Counted from the stretch's first letter, positions 27,220-36,499 are shown. The stretch is 64,000 nt of DNA from DATDAW01 sp036525185 (GCA_036525185.1 DATDAW010000030.1:25718-89717), one strand, 5' to 3'. Numbers and translations are program-made. The notes: a model not told the origin generated them from the sequence alone.

Positions 27220-28080
27220 ATGATCCAGTCCGTTTCCGTATCTGTTCTGATTCCAATTAAAAACGAGGCCGCCAATCTCCCTCGATGCCTAGCGTCTGTA
27301 TCCTGGGCGGACGAAGTTTTCGTTGTAGACTCCAACAGCACCGATGGCTCACAGGACATCGCCGAACGCCATGGGGCCAGAGTTGTCCAATTTCAACTCA
27401 AAGGCGGATGGCCCAAGAAGAAGAATTGGGCGCTTGAGAATCTGCCATTTCGCAACGACTGGGTTTTTATCCTGGACGCCGATGAAGTCCTGCCGCCGGA
27501 AGCGCGGGATGAATTTGCACTTATCGTCAACGACCCCAAACACGCGACCGACGGATACTGGATCAATCGCAGGTTCATGTTTATGGGAAAGTGGTTAAAA
27601 CATTCTTATTATCCCAACTGGAATCTCCGTCTCTTCCGTCACAAACTCGGTCGTTATGAAAAACTGACGGATATCGAAACCGCCAGCGGTGACAACGAAG
27701 TCCATGAGCATGTCATTGTTAATGGCAGCACAGGATATCTGAAGTCAGAAATGGATCACTATGCATTTCCCAGCGTCGATGTGTTCGTCGAAAAACACAA
27801 CCGCTACTCAAACTGGGAGGCGCGTGTTGCAATGGATCGCTACCTCGGCGGAAGCAGTCACCTGCTGCAAAGCGGCGCTGTTGGGTTGCGGAGGACATTG
27901 AAGAAAGTCTCACAAAAGCTGCCATTCCGGCCGTTTCTCCGGTTTCTGTTTATCTACGGGTGGCAGCGTGGATTTCTGGACGGGATCGAGGGTTATTACT
28001 TCGCTCGGTTGCACGCGACCTACGAATTTTTATGCGTCGCAAAAACTGAAGAACTCAAACGAACGAGTCCCGGACTATGA
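27220..28080 (+). CDS. GT2 family glycosyltransferase, WaaE/KdtX-like
   Basis: A 286-residue GT2 of the group that includes the LPS core beta-1,4-glucosyltransferase WaaE. It opens VSVSVLIPIKNEAANLPRCL; WADEVFVVDSNSTDGSQDIA carries the DSxSTDGT-like site; GGWPKKKNWALEN and WVFILDADEVLPPE give the DxD-type metal site. FMFMGKWLKHSYYPNWNLRL and LHATYEFLCVAK are also family marks. It lies 162 nt after the acetyltransferase, and its stop overlaps the WecG-like gene. The sugar is unknown. Confidence 0.87.
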   Translation: MIQSVSVSVLIPIKNEAANLPRCLASVSWADEVFVVDSNSTDGSQDIAERHGARVVQFQLKGGWPKKKNWALENLPFRNDWVFILDADEVLPPEARDEFALIVNDPKHATDGYWINRRFMFMGKWLKHSYYPNWNLRLFRHKLGRYEKLTDIETASGDNEVHEHVIVNGSTGYLKSEMDHYAFPSVDVFVEKHNRYSNWEARVAMDRYLGGSSHLLQSGAVGLRRTLKKVSQKLPFRPFLRFLFIYGWQRGFLDGIEGYYFARLHATYEFLCVAKTEELKRTSPGL

Positions 28081-28850
28081 AGGTGGCTGGAATCGATTTC
28101 TTCGCGGGAACTGAGGAGGATGCCATCGCGTTAACCATGTCCGGTGGGCTGGTCGTTGCACCGTCCGGCCCGGGTATTGCGTGCGACTTGTTAACCGATC
28201 CGTATTACCGAAGCGCGCTTGAAGCCGCGACACTGGTGCTTCCTGACAGCGGAGCAATGGTGCTGGCGTGGAATGCATTGCATGCCTGGCAGCCCACGTA
28301 CCGGCTCCCCAGGCTCTCCGGTTTACGCTATTTGCGAGCCTTGGTCGGCAATCCACAGTTTCAACGGCAGGACGCCACTTTCTGGGTAATGCCCTCGGAG
28401 AACGATCTGGTCGACAATTTGAGTTGGCTTCGCAACCATGGCTTTCCACATCTCTCACGTGACGATTGTTATCTTGCTCCCCTTTACTCGAGGGCTGCTA
28501 CCGGCGCGATAGCCGATCCGAAGCTGGCGGATATTCTCCGGCAAAGACAGCCGCGCTTTGTGATCCTCAGCGTCGGAGGTGGAAAACAGGAACCATTGGG
28601 GTTGTGGCTGAGCCAACAGCTAAACTACAAGCCCGCTATTCTATGTACCGGCGCCGCTATCGCATTCCTTTCCGGGCGCCAGGCAAACATACCGGATTGG
28701 GCGGATCGCGCTTACCTGGGATGGCTAATGCGCAGCCTGTCGGCGCCCGCGAAATTTGTCCCGCGCTACTGGCAGGCGCGCACGATTTTCTGGGTTATTT
28801 GGAAATACGGCACACGCTTTCCGGAGTTGCGGCAGGAATTCAAGAGTTAG
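28077..28850 (+). CDS. WecG/TagA/CpsF family glycosyltransferase (GT26)
   Basis: A 257-residue GT26 enzyme. The family transfers ManNAc, ManNAcA or glucose from UDP-sugars to a polyprenyl-diphosphate-linked sugar, typically as the second step in making a repeat unit. Visible landmarks are SGPGIACDLLTDPYY, LEAATLVLPDSGAMVLAWN (the DSG position corresponds to the conserved DGxG/D region), ATFWVMPSENDLVDNLSWL, FVILSVGGGKQEPLGLWLSQ and AILCTGAAIAFLSG. It starts with an ATGA overlap and its 3' end overlaps the convergent ligase gene by 4 nt. Confidence 0.88.
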   Translation: MKVAGIDFFAGTEEDAIALTMSGGLVVAPSGPGIACDLLTDPYYRSALEAATLVLPDSGAMVLAWNALHAWQPTYRLPRLSGLRYLRALVGNPQFQRQDATFWVMPSENDLVDNLSWLRNHGFPHLSRDDCYLAPLYSRAATGAIADPKLADILRQRQPRFVILSVGGGKQEPLGLWLSQQLNYKPAILCTGAAIAFLSGRQANIPDWADRAYLGWLMRSLSAPAKFVPRYWQARTIFWVIWKYGTRFPELRQEFKS

Positions 28851-30286
28851 TTCGTCACCTGGAGTGCCCGCACCCGTTTCGGCCTCGGGAGTGTTTCGCG
28901 CGAGGCCACAGCCAGCCCCAGGAGCAGAGCCGTCCACATTTGCAACCCGGGCACCTGTAAAGGGAAGTCCACCAGACCGTGCAGGGCCACCCCCAGTAAG
29001 GCCAAAAATACGGCACGCGAATTCGCAGCATCCACGATACATGCGCACAAGGCGGTTAGCCAAACCGCAAGCCAGCACACGAGTGGTAACAATCCCCACT
29101 CCGCGGCGGTCTGGAGGAGGTCATGGTGAGCAAACTGGAGATGCAGATTGAAGGAGTTAACAAACATCTGATTGGTATAAAGGCCCAACAGCCTGGCACG
29201 AGTGCCTGGGCCATCACCAAAAAACGGCCGGTCCGCGATCATCCGGAGGGTGGCCAACCAGCCCGCTGGGCGATCGCCTCCTTGCGCAGGGATTAGCCTG
29301 TCACCCCGTTTCGCAGCCAGGGCGCTCATCTGGGCGTCTCGCATCGGAGACTGAACCAAAGTCGCAGCCGCACTGCGCCAGCCATCGTTGTAGCGCTTTC
29401 GTTGAACCTGGATATACAGCGCTTGAACGAAAAGCAGCACAATAAATCCCACAATCACCGTCCCGCCGATAATTTTCGGGCTAACATACGTGAACCGGTC
29501 CATCAGATACCAGGCTCCGCCAAAGAGTGCCAGACCCGCAGCAATCCACTTCGCAGCTTCCGTCGGCCAAAGGGCGATCGCCAGCGGCGCCGTCCCTGCG
29601 ACCGCAACGACGCCCGCCCAAAAACCCAACCTGCCCGTCGTTCGCTCGATCGGCCGCCGACATGGAAACACAAGAAGCGGCCACGCCAGGTTCACACAAG
29701 CCGCAACGCAACTGTAGTGAAAAAAGGCTGCGTTGTAACGTTCCGGACCGTCGGACTTAATGATCCACGTCGGGGGATCCCACTGCAGAAGTCGCTCGCA
29801 CAAAGAGTATCCTCCAACGGCAACTCCAGACCAGCCAACAATCAACATCAGTATTAAGCGAAATCGCCGATCGGCGCCAAGATGAGCGGCAGACACCAAC
29901 CCCAAGAGCACGGCCGCAGCCATTGCCAGCCGCAGTCCTCTCGGCGTGTCGATGAAACCGCCTGGCAACAGGATCTTCAGCGCGGCCCACTGCTCAGCCG
30001 AAAATATCGTTGCAAAGGCCGGATCCGGTTGTGTGGCCCACCAGGCTACGCATCCCAATAGAAAACCCACGGGCCAAAGAACGGTGCGCGGCACACGGAG
30101 AAGCTCCCGCTTTAGGATGCAGGAAGCGAGCACCAACACTAACGAACCGGCGAGTCCAGCAACATACCACCATCCCGTAAGGGAAATCGCGGGCTGGGCA
30201 CCTGCAAACCACGGAGCAGTCCCGGCAATCACAACGAGCAGCCAGGCTGCGCAATGATCAAAGAACTTCGCTGTGAAATGGATCAT
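28847..30286 (-). CDS. O-antigen ligase/polymerase family membrane protein
   Basis: A 479-residue protein with about 12 hydrophobic segments, starting near AAWLLVVIAGTAPWFAGA and ending LLGLAVASRETLPRPKRV. A large periplasmic loop contains RPFFGDGPGTRARLLGLY and SFNLHLQFAHHDLLQTAAEW, matching the FGxGxG...AHNxyLq...E.GllG motif of the Wzy_C/O-antigen ligase family, here AHHDLLQ. By family it joins or polymerises undecaprenyl-linked glycan on the periplasmic face. It is the only gene of the polysaccharide locus on the - strand and converges on the WecG-like gene. Confidence 0.85.
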   Translation of the reverse strand: MIHFTAKFFDHCAAWLLVVIAGTAPWFAGAQPAISLTGWWYVAGLAGSLVLVLASCILKRELLRVPRTVLWPVGFLLGCVAWWATQPDPAFATIFSAEQWAALKILLPGGFIDTPRGLRLAMAAAVLLGLVSAAHLGADRRFRLILMLIVGWSGVAVGGYSLCERLLQWDPPTWIIKSDGPERYNAAFFHYSCVAACVNLAWPLLVFPCRRPIERTTGRLGFWAGVVAVAGTAPLAIALWPTEAAKWIAAGLALFGGAWYLMDRFTYVSPKIIGGTVIVGFIVLLFVQALYIQVQRKRYNDGWRSAAATLVQSPMRDAQMSALAAKRGDRLIPAQGGDRPAGWLATLRMIADRPFFGDGPGTRARLLGLYTNQMFVNSFNLHLQFAHHDLLQTAAEWGLLPLVCWLAVWLTALCACIVDAANSRAVFLALLGVALHGLVDFPLQVPGLQMWTALLLGLAVASRETLPRPKRVRALQVTN

Positions 30287-30975
30287 TCAAAATACATCAT
30301 GGGACTCGTGGAATCCGGTCGTCGATTGGAGAAGCGTTGATTTAACGGTTTGGTTTGTGAAAGGCGAGCCCAAGAGACTAAAATGTAAAGGATCGTTGAG
30401 GCGTTGAGGGAGAGAACCGCCAATGCTTTTCGACCGCCAGCGAGGAAAGCCCAACAGCTTTGCTCAGCAAGGATTTGAAATGGATGCCCTCGGCTGCGCC
30501 GAAGGAACCATCCGATTTTATCAAGGTCATGGAATTCCCTTGGGCATCTATGCGTGCCGACGTTTATCAACGCTGCGACGGGATGTCGCACCGCAAGCAC
30601 ATACTGAGTAAGATCAAAACTATAGCAAAAATCATGATCCTGTAGAAAAACAGGCAAGTGTCCAAGATTCACTCCAAACGCGCTGAAGACTGCGGAAGCA
30701 ATGAATCGCCATTTTTACAATCGCGATGGCAGAGCAAGGAGTGAATTTTCATAAAATTCATTGGCTGGCCCGTCGTTGCGACAGTGCCATTCTATTGCAA
30801 GGAAAAACGATCGCTGAGATCGACGTCGAAGAGTCGAAACTTTTCCCATCCGTAGCTCGGTACGGTTTGGACTTGTGGGCGGCTTCGATGACTTTGCTCT
30901 AATTTCATACGCGCCATGTTTGCTGTCCTTCTTAAAAACTTAGAAACTTAAGGCTTAATACCTCATACTTATTGC
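30287..30975. other. 689-nt intergenic region; one weak small ORF
   Basis: This lies between the divergent ligase gene and pdxH, so both promoters should be here. No convincing gene was found. One short + strand frame, 30726-30902, gives 58 residues (MAEQGVNFHKIHWLARRCDS at its start) without a recognised domain or ribosome-binding site. The last 60 nt before pdxH are AT-rich with repeated AACTTA-like words. No terminator was recognised. Confidence 0.4.
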
Positions 30976-31620
30976 ATGATCGATCCCGCTGAACTCCGTC
31001 GAGAATACGCCCGGGCAGGGCTGCGTCGTTCCGAAATGGACCCCGATCCTTTCCGTGAATTCGCCAAATGGTTTGACGCTGCGGTGGCATCGGGCAACGC
31101 CGAGCCGAATGCCATGACTCTTTCCACCACAAACATCGACGGTTTTCCTTCGTCACGCACCGTGCTGCTGAAGGTCTTCGACGCTCGCGGCTTCTGCTTT
31201 TTCACCAATTACGGCAGTCGGAAAGCTCGTGAGCTGGCTGAAAATCCACGCGCCAGCCTCACGTTCTTCTGGTACAACTTGGAGCGCCAGGTCTCTATTG
31301 CCGGATCGGTCGAACGCACGTCTAGCGAAGAATCAGCCAAGTATTTCCACTCACGCCCGCGCGGCAGCCAACTTGGAGCCCTCGTCTCAACACAGAGCGA
31401 GATCATCCCGAATCGCGCCTTCCTCGAGCAGCGCCTCGCTGAACTCGAAGCCCAATACGCCGGCTTTAACGAAATTCCGCTCCCCGATTTCTGGGGCGGT
31501 TTCCGGCTGAAGCCGGTCCGTTTCGAATTCTGGCAAGGGCGCCCCAACCGCCTTCACGACCGATTTCAATACGTCTTAACGGACGCTGGCTCGTGGCAGA
31601 TGGACCGCCTCTCGCCCTGA
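30976..31620 (+). CDS. pdxH: Pyridoxamine/pyridoxine 5'-phosphate oxidase
   Basis: A 214-residue flavoenzyme that oxidises PNP or PMP to pyridoxal 5'-phosphate using FMN and oxygen. The full family pattern is present: MIDPAELRREYARAGLRRSE, PNAMTLSTTNIDGFPSSRTV (FMN-binding SSR...VLLK), GFCFFTNYGSRKARELAENP, the PRGSQLGALVSTQSEI segment, and the C-terminal signature FWGGFRLKPVRFEFWQGRPN followed by RLHDR. Length equals the usual PdxH. It is apparently monocistronic, with the peptidase gene starting 41 nt later. Confidence 0.96.
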   Translation: MIDPAELRREYARAGLRRSEMDPDPFREFAKWFDAAVASGNAEPNAMTLSTTNIDGFPSSRTVLLKVFDARGFCFFTNYGSRKARELAENPRASLTFFWYNLERQVSIAGSVERTSSEESAKYFHSRPRGSQLGALVSTQSEIIPNRAFLEQRLAELEAQYAGFNEIPLPDFWGGFRLKPVRFEFWQGRPNRLHDRFQYVLTDAGSWQMDRLSP

Positions 31621-31661
31621 CCTTGAACGGTTGCCGTTCCCTGTTTGTCCATTTTACCCAC

Positions 31662-33683
31662 ATGCCGCACATCAAACGATTCGCCATCCTTCTGCTCACT
31701 CTAACCCCTCTTTTCGCTCAGGAACCACCCGCGTTCGATCCCAAGACCATCGATCCCAGCGTCAAACCGTGCGCCGACTTTTTCGATTACGCCAACGGCA
31801 ACTGGATCAAAAGCAACCCGATCCCTGCTGAATACTCCATCTGGGGCAGCTTCATTCAGCTTGCCGAAAGCAACAACCAGCATCTCAAAGCGATCCTCGA
31901 GGAAGCTACCTCCGACAAATCTGCGGCCGAAGGGAGCATCCGCCGGAAGATTGGCGACTTCTACGCTTCTGGCATGGACATCGAAGCCGTCAACAAAGCC
32001 GGAGTCGCCCCGCTTCAGCCGGAATTTGACCGCATCGCCGCTCTCAAAACTTCCGCAGACATTCCGGCTCTCCTTGCGCACTTTCACCTCGCAGGCATAG
32101 CCGCAGGCTTTAACTTTTTCGCCGACCAGGACGCTAAGGATAGCACACGCGTCATCGCGCAGCTTTTCCAAGGCGGACTTGGCTTGCCCGATCGCGATTA
32201 CTACACCCGCACCGACGCCGCTTCACAAAAGCAGCGCGATCAATACCTTGAGCATGTCGCAAAAATGTTCGGCCTGCTGGGCGACAAGGCGGAAGACGCA
32301 GCCGCCAACGCCAGAATCGTTTTGAAAATCGAGACCACCCTCGCCGAGGCATCGATGACCAATGTTCAGCTGCGCGATCCAAATGCCATCTATCACAAGT
32401 TAACCCTCGCCGAAGTGCAGGCCCTCACGCCAGATTTCAACTGGAACCTCTACCTAGACCGTTTCGGCCTCAGTGATCCCGGCGACATCAATGTCGGCCA
32501 GCCCGGTTTCCTAAAAAAGGTCAATGACCTGCTGAAAACTACATCCATCGACGATTGGAAAACCTATTTCCGATGGCATCTCATCACAGAAACGGCCGAT
32601 GAACTCAGCGATCCCTTTGTCAACGAAAACTTCCGCTTTTACGGTCAGGTCCTTACCGGAGCCAAAGAGCTGAAGCCTCGGTGGAAACGGGTCCTTGCCG
32701 CAACCAACAACGCGCTCGGAGAAGCGCTTGGCCAGCTTTACGTCGCAAAGTATTTTCCACCTGAAGCCAAGAGCCGCGTCCTCGATCTCGTCGCCGCCCT
32801 TCGTCACGCACTGCGCGAACGCATCGCAGCCGCCACATGGATGAGTGAGACGACGAAAAAGGCCGCTTTCGCCAAGCTCGATCATTTCACTGTCAAAATG
32901 GGTTATCCCGACAAATGGCGCGACTATTCGAGCCTGCAAATCGACCGCCAATCCTACGTGGGCAATGTATTGCGCGGCAATGCATTCGAAGTCCGCCGCA
33001 CCCTTGCAAAAATCGGCAAGCCCGTCGATCGAACGGAATGGCTGATGACGCCACAGACGGTCAACGCCTACTATAATCCATCGATGAACGAAATCGTCTT
33101 TCCCGCCGGCATCCTGCAGCCGCCATTTTTTAGTCCGAATGCGGATGACGCGATTAACTTTGGGGGCATTGGCGCAGTTATCGGCCACGAAATGACGCAT
33201 GGATTTGACGATGAGGGCCGGCAATACGATGCCAGTGGCAATTTAAAAGAATGGTGGACGCCCGTTGATCTGAAAAACTTCAACGCACGCGCGCGGAAAA
33301 TCATCGACCAATACGGCGCCTATGCGGCCATCGATGGCCTCAAGCTCAACGGCGAGCTGACGCAGGGCGAAAACATTGCCGACAATGGCGGTGTCCGCGT
33401 CGCCTGGACTGCGCTGCAGCAGCAGTGGGCCAAAGCTGGAAAACCCGGTCTAATCGATGGCTTCACTCCTGAGCAACGTTTCTTCCTTGGGTGGGCGCAG
33501 GTCTGGCGTTCGAACATTCGCGATGAAGCCCTGCGAACTCGAGTTCTGACAGACCCGCACAGCCCCGCCAAATTTCGAGTCAACGGTGTCGTGAACAACA
33601 TGCCCGAGTTTTTCAAAGCATTTGGCTGTGACGACAAGAGCCTTGTGGAGGGCTCAGCGTCTGAGAGAGCCGAAATCTGGTAA
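31662..33683 (+). CDS. Secreted M13 family zinc metallopeptidase (neprilysin/PepO type)
   Basis: A 673-residue peptidase starting at ATG 31662. MPHIKRFAILLLTLTPLFAQ is a signal peptide that ends near residue 20, so the enzyme should act in the periplasm or outside. The catalytic motif HEMTH lies at residues 509-513 in IGHEMTHGFDDEGRQYD, the third zinc ligand E570 in ENIADNGG, with D574 four residues on. NAYYNPSMNEIVFPAGILQP, typical of M13, precedes them. The family cleaves oligopeptides on the amino side of hydrophobic residues. An upstream in-frame start would lie inside pdxH and lacks the signal peptide pattern. Confidence 0.95.
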   Translation: MPHIKRFAILLLTLTPLFAQEPPAFDPKTIDPSVKPCADFFDYANGNWIKSNPIPAEYSIWGSFIQLAESNNQHLKAILEEATSDKSAAEGSIRRKIGDFYASGMDIEAVNKAGVAPLQPEFDRIAALKTSADIPALLAHFHLAGIAAGFNFFADQDAKDSTRVIAQLFQGGLGLPDRDYYTRTDAASQKQRDQYLEHVAKMFGLLGDKAEDAAANARIVLKIETTLAEASMTNVQLRDPNAIYHKLTLAEVQALTPDFNWNLYLDRFGLSDPGDINVGQPGFLKKVNDLLKTTSIDDWKTYFRWHLITETADELSDPFVNENFRFYGQVLTGAKELKPRWKRVLAATNNALGEALGQLYVAKYFPPEAKSRVLDLVAALRHALRERIAAATWMSETTKKAAFAKLDHFTVKMGYPDKWRDYSSLQIDRQSYVGNVLRGNAFEVRRTLAKIGKPVDRTEWLMTPQTVNAYYNPSMNEIVFPAGILQPPFFSPNADDAINFGGIGAVIGHEMTHGFDDEGRQYDASGNLKEWWTPVDLKNFNARARKIIDQYGAYAAIDGLKLNGELTQGENIADNGGVRVAWTALQQQWAKAGKPGLIDGFTPEQRFFLGWAQVWRSNIRDEALRTRVLTDPHSPAKFRVNGVVNNMPEFFKAFGCDDKSLVEGSASERAEIW

Positions 33684-33710
33684 ATCTTGCCAGAGCCTTC
33701 GTTGAATTGG

Positions 33711-34061
33711 TTACGAACCCCCCTTCGGCTCCGCTTTCACGAAGATTTTGGCCGGGACATAGTCGAAATACCTCATCAACGCCGGGCACAGCCAGCCTTC
33801 AATTTCGTAGTCCTGGAGAAAATACCAATTCCCTTCGTGCTCCTCGCGACGCCACTCGGCGAACACTTGAAAGCCCGGAAATGGCTTTCCTGAAAACGTC
33901 AGCCGAAACCCCTCGTCAGCATTCGGAATATTCGCCGTGAGCAGGTCGATCACGTCATCTGCACCACACACGAATGGCTCCTTCTCCAGCCCGACCCTGG
34001 CATCGTCGAAAACCCACATGTTTTCCCATTTATAGGGAATGATAACGTTGATCTGATTCAC
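33711..34061 (-). CDS. DUF6717 family protein
   Basis: A 116-residue soluble protein without an assigned function. MWVFDDARVGLEKEPFVCGA, PNADEGFRLTFSGKPFPG and WYFLQDYEIEGWLCPALMRY follow the conserved core I associate with DUF6717, a family of small acidic proteins in diverse bacteria. It is the last gene of a three-gene - strand unit with 4-nt overlaps (34058-34061 with the gene before it) and converges on the M13 peptidase. Function unknown. Confidence 0.72.
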   Translation of the reverse strand: MNQINVIIPYKWENMWVFDDARVGLEKEPFVCGADDVIDLLTANIPNADEGFRLTFSGKPFPGFQVFAEWRREEHEGNWYFLQDYEIEGWLCPALMRYFDYVPAKIFVKAEPKGGS

Positions 34062-34291
34062 AAAACCTCCCGCAGATTTTGCGGCTCCAGACGGATGTCA
34101 TTCATGAACCCACCAAAACGATGGTCGATATCACCGCTGACGTCGAGGATCATCAGCCCGTTCTTATCGATCTCGTCAACTCGATACGTTCGTCCAAGGC
34201 AAAATCGAAACACTCGCTGACTCTCTTCAGGAAGAGTTACAACCCACGCTGGCACCGTTTCAAAAACGACCCATGTACCCGCCCGGATCAC
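34058..34291 (-). CDS. Conserved-looking small protein of unknown function
   Basis: A 77-residue protein that starts MIRAGTWVVFETVPAWVVTL and ends with IDHRFGGFMNDIRLEPQNLR. No domain, signal peptide or membrane helix is recognised; the valine- and tyrosine-rich pattern suggests a small beta-barrel. It overlaps the genes on both sides by 4 nt, which strongly supports it being translated. It could be a partner of the DUF6717 protein. Confidence 0.6.
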   Translation of the reverse strand: MIRAGTWVVFETVPAWVVTLPEESQRVFRFCLGRTYRVDEIDKNGLMILDVSGDIDHRFGGFMNDIRLEPQNLREVL

Positions 34292-35130
34292 GATACAAAT
34301 CTCGCGGCGAGGCGCCCCTTGAGAAAACCGTGAATCGCGAGACTCGGCCTGGTGGTGATTACGCCATCGCTGTAGTCCCGGACGAATTTTTCCAGTTTGG
34401 CGCGACGATCCGCCTCGCGATGCGGATTTCGCGGGCTCATGGGAATTTTCGCCTTCGCCTTTTGATATTCATGGGTGAACACGTAGTAGGCTTCCCGGGT
34501 TAACATCTGCTGGACGGTATCGAGCGACGCCCATTCGACAATGCTTCCATGGTCGAGCTTCTTGACCCAGAGATGGTTTCCCAGGCGAAATTGATCCACA
34601 AATTTGCCGCCTGAGACGAGTTTCTGGTTTTGCAGGATGTCTTTCTCGCTTTGAAAAAAAAGAACGGTTAGAAATTTCCGGTCAGGATCGCGATTGAACA
34701 AGGTTATGACGCGGTCCGTCCCCACTTTTGGATCAAAAAGAACCACCCGCAGAGTTCGACGCCGATACCACGCTGCCTGGTTCTCGAAAAGCCAGTTCAG
34801 CGCGGTGACGCAATTGTTGCAGCCCTGGCTATGCGCCAAAATTAGAATCTCCGAGTCCTCGACCCTGCCGAGCTGTGCTCCACAAACAGGCGCAAACAGG
34901 TCAGCCTCCCCGTTCAAATCCCTGGAACCGTCCAGTGTGACGAGATCCCAGGGATTGTCCGCAAGTTTACCCAGATTAACACCGCTGGCGAAATGGTCGG
35001 TTCCAGCTTTTCCCTGGTAAGCCGTGGCGGGCAGCCCGGCAATGACGGACCACGCGAGATTAACAATTTCTTCACCAACGTTTACCCCGTGGAACTGCCC
35101 TTTGATTCCGCTAAAAGTAAACATCCTCAT
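34288..35130 (-). CDS. Putative alpha/beta-hydrolase-like protein
   Basis: A 280-residue protein taken from ATG 35130 (MRMFTFSGIKGQFHGVNVGE); a TTG 21 nt upstream is possible. DSEILILAHSQGCNNCVTAL has the shape of a nucleophile elbow, S-x-S/G-Q-G, as in lipase-like hydrolases, and LRVVLFDPKVGTDRVITLF may carry the acid. A late histidine is in KLDHGSIVEW. No signal peptide. It is the first gene of the three-gene unit ending in the DUF6717 gene. Hydrolase function is inferred from the elbow alone. Confidence 0.55.
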   Translation of the reverse strand: MRMFTFSGIKGQFHGVNVGEEIVNLAWSVIAGLPATAYQGKAGTDHFASGVNLGKLADNPWDLVTLDGSRDLNGEADLFAPVCGAQLGRVEDSEILILAHSQGCNNCVTALNWLFENQAAWYRRRTLRVVLFDPKVGTDRVITLFNRDPDRKFLTVLFFQSEKDILQNQKLVSGGKFVDQFRLGNHLWVKKLDHGSIVEWASLDTVQQMLTREAYYVFTHEYQKAKAKIPMSPRNPHREADRRAKLEKFVRDYSDGVITTRPSLAIHGFLKGRLAARFVS

Positions 35131-35181
35131 ACTGCTCTGGGATGTTAGCAAATAATTTAGCCGTTGTCGAAGGGAAATCTG

Positions 35182-36384
35182 TTATTTCAGCAGCTCCTCG
35201 TAGAGCGTTTTCGTCCCCGCTGCAATGGCGGACCAGCTGAATTTTTCGATGGCACGCTTACGACCCGCCCGGCCAAAGGCTTCGCGCTTGGCCGGGTCGG
35301 CCATCAGGACGTTGATTGGGGCTGCGAGATCGCGGGCAAATTTATCCGAATCGATCGGTTCATACGGACTTTCGGTCATTTGCTCGAGCGCGACAAGGTA
35401 GCCCGTTTCACCATCAACGACGACCTCCTTGATGCCTCCGACGGCACTGGCAACGACGGCGGTCTCACATGCCATGGCTTCAAGGTTAATGATCCCGAAC
35501 GGCTCGTAAATCGACGGACAACAAAACACGGCAGCGTTGGAATAAAATTCGATGGCTTCCGACTTCGGCACCATCTGCTCCACCCAGAAAATCCCGTCGC
35601 GATGCAGCCGTGCCGCTTCCACCGCGGTCTTCATCTCCTCGGCGATCTCCGGCGTATCGGGCGCTCCCGCACACAAGACCACTTGGAAACCGGGGTCGAA
35701 ATATTTTATGGCGTTAACAAGGTGGACGATGCCTTTTTGCCGCGCGATGCGCCCGACGAAAAGCACATACGGCACGGAAGGATCGATGCCATATTTAACG
35801 AGCGCCTGGGTCGAATCGGTCTTGCAATATTCCGCAGGCTCAATGCCATTGTAAATAATCCGAATTCTGGCGGGATCGACGTCGAAAAGTTGCAGGACAT
35901 CGCGCTTGGTTTCCTCGGAAACGGCAATGATTGCATCGGCCAGTTCGATCGCTGTTTTCTCGATCCAGGAGGAAAAATCGTAGCCGCGTCCGAGCTGTTC
36001 CCGTTTCCATGGGCGAAGGGGTTCCAGCGAGTGGATGGTAATGACGAGGGGAGTCCCATAGTTCAGCTTTGCCAAAATCCCACCGAAATGGGTGTACCAC
36101 GTGTGGCAATGAACGATCTGTGCATCGATGGCAGTAGTGTTGAAATCGGTGCAGCGCCGAATTGCGCCCAGAGCAGATTTGAGGTTCGCGGGGCAAGAGA
36201 ATCCGGACGTATCCAGGCCAAAGCCCTTAACCGTAAGTGACTTTCCTACAATGTCTTGCGAGCCGAAGCAACGCACTTCGACGGGCATCAATTTTGCCAG
36301 TTCGCGGCTGAGGTAATCGACATGGACTCCTGCACCGCCGTAAATGTTAGGGGGGTATTCGTTAGTGAGGAACAAGGCTTTCAC
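35182..36384 (-). CDS. glgA: Glycogen synthase, GT4 (actinobacterial/Corynebacterium type)
   Basis: A 400-residue GT4 enzyme taken from the GTG at 36384, giving VKALFLTNEYPPNIYGGAGV as the N-terminus, exactly as in the short GlgA class; an upstream in-frame ATG at 36465 adds unlike residues. HCHTWYTHFGGILAKL, TIHSLEPLRPWKREQLG, RIIYNGIEPAEY, YVLFVGRIARQKGIVHLVNA and PSIYEPFGIINLEAMACETA (E-x7-E) complete it. The class transfers glucose from ADP- or UDP-glucose in making alpha-1,4-glucan or maltose 1-phosphate. It stands alone, 52 nt from the upstream-transcribed unknown gene. Confidence 0.88.
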   Translation of the reverse strand: MKALFLTNEYPPNIYGGAGVHVDYLSRELAKLMPVEVRCFGSQDIVGKSLTVKGFGLDTSGFSCPANLKSALGAIRRCTDFNTTAIDAQIVHCHTWYTHFGGILAKLNYGTPLVITIHSLEPLRPWKREQLGRGYDFSSWIEKTAIELADAIIAVSEETKRDVLQLFDVDPARIRIIYNGIEPAEYCKTDSTQALVKYGIDPSVPYVLFVGRIARQKGIVHLVNAIKYFDPGFQVVLCAGAPDTPEIAEEMKTAVEAARLHRDGIFWVEQMVPKSEAIEFYSNAAVFCCPSIYEPFGIINLEAMACETAVVASAVGGIKEVVVDGETGYLVALEQMTESPYEPIDSDKFARDLAAPINVLMADPAKREAFGRAGRKRAIEKFSWSAIAAGTKTLYEELLK

Positions 36385-36499
36385 GACTTCCGTATAACCC
36401 TGCTGCGCAAGAACGGAAAGCAGAAGCGACGTTTTACCGTTTTTCTTTCGAGGACAGCGCCTCAAAAAGCCTTTTCTACGCCGAAAAGCCGTTCGTTGC

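Noticed and set aside
30283..30672. 129-codon - strand frame upstream of the ligase
   Set aside because: No motif, no ribosome-binding site and an odd composition; it overlaps the ligase start and competes with equally poor frames on the + strand.
35164..36240. Long + strand open frame opposite glgA
   Set aside because: The - strand frame has a complete GlgA sequence; the opposite frame shows no domain.
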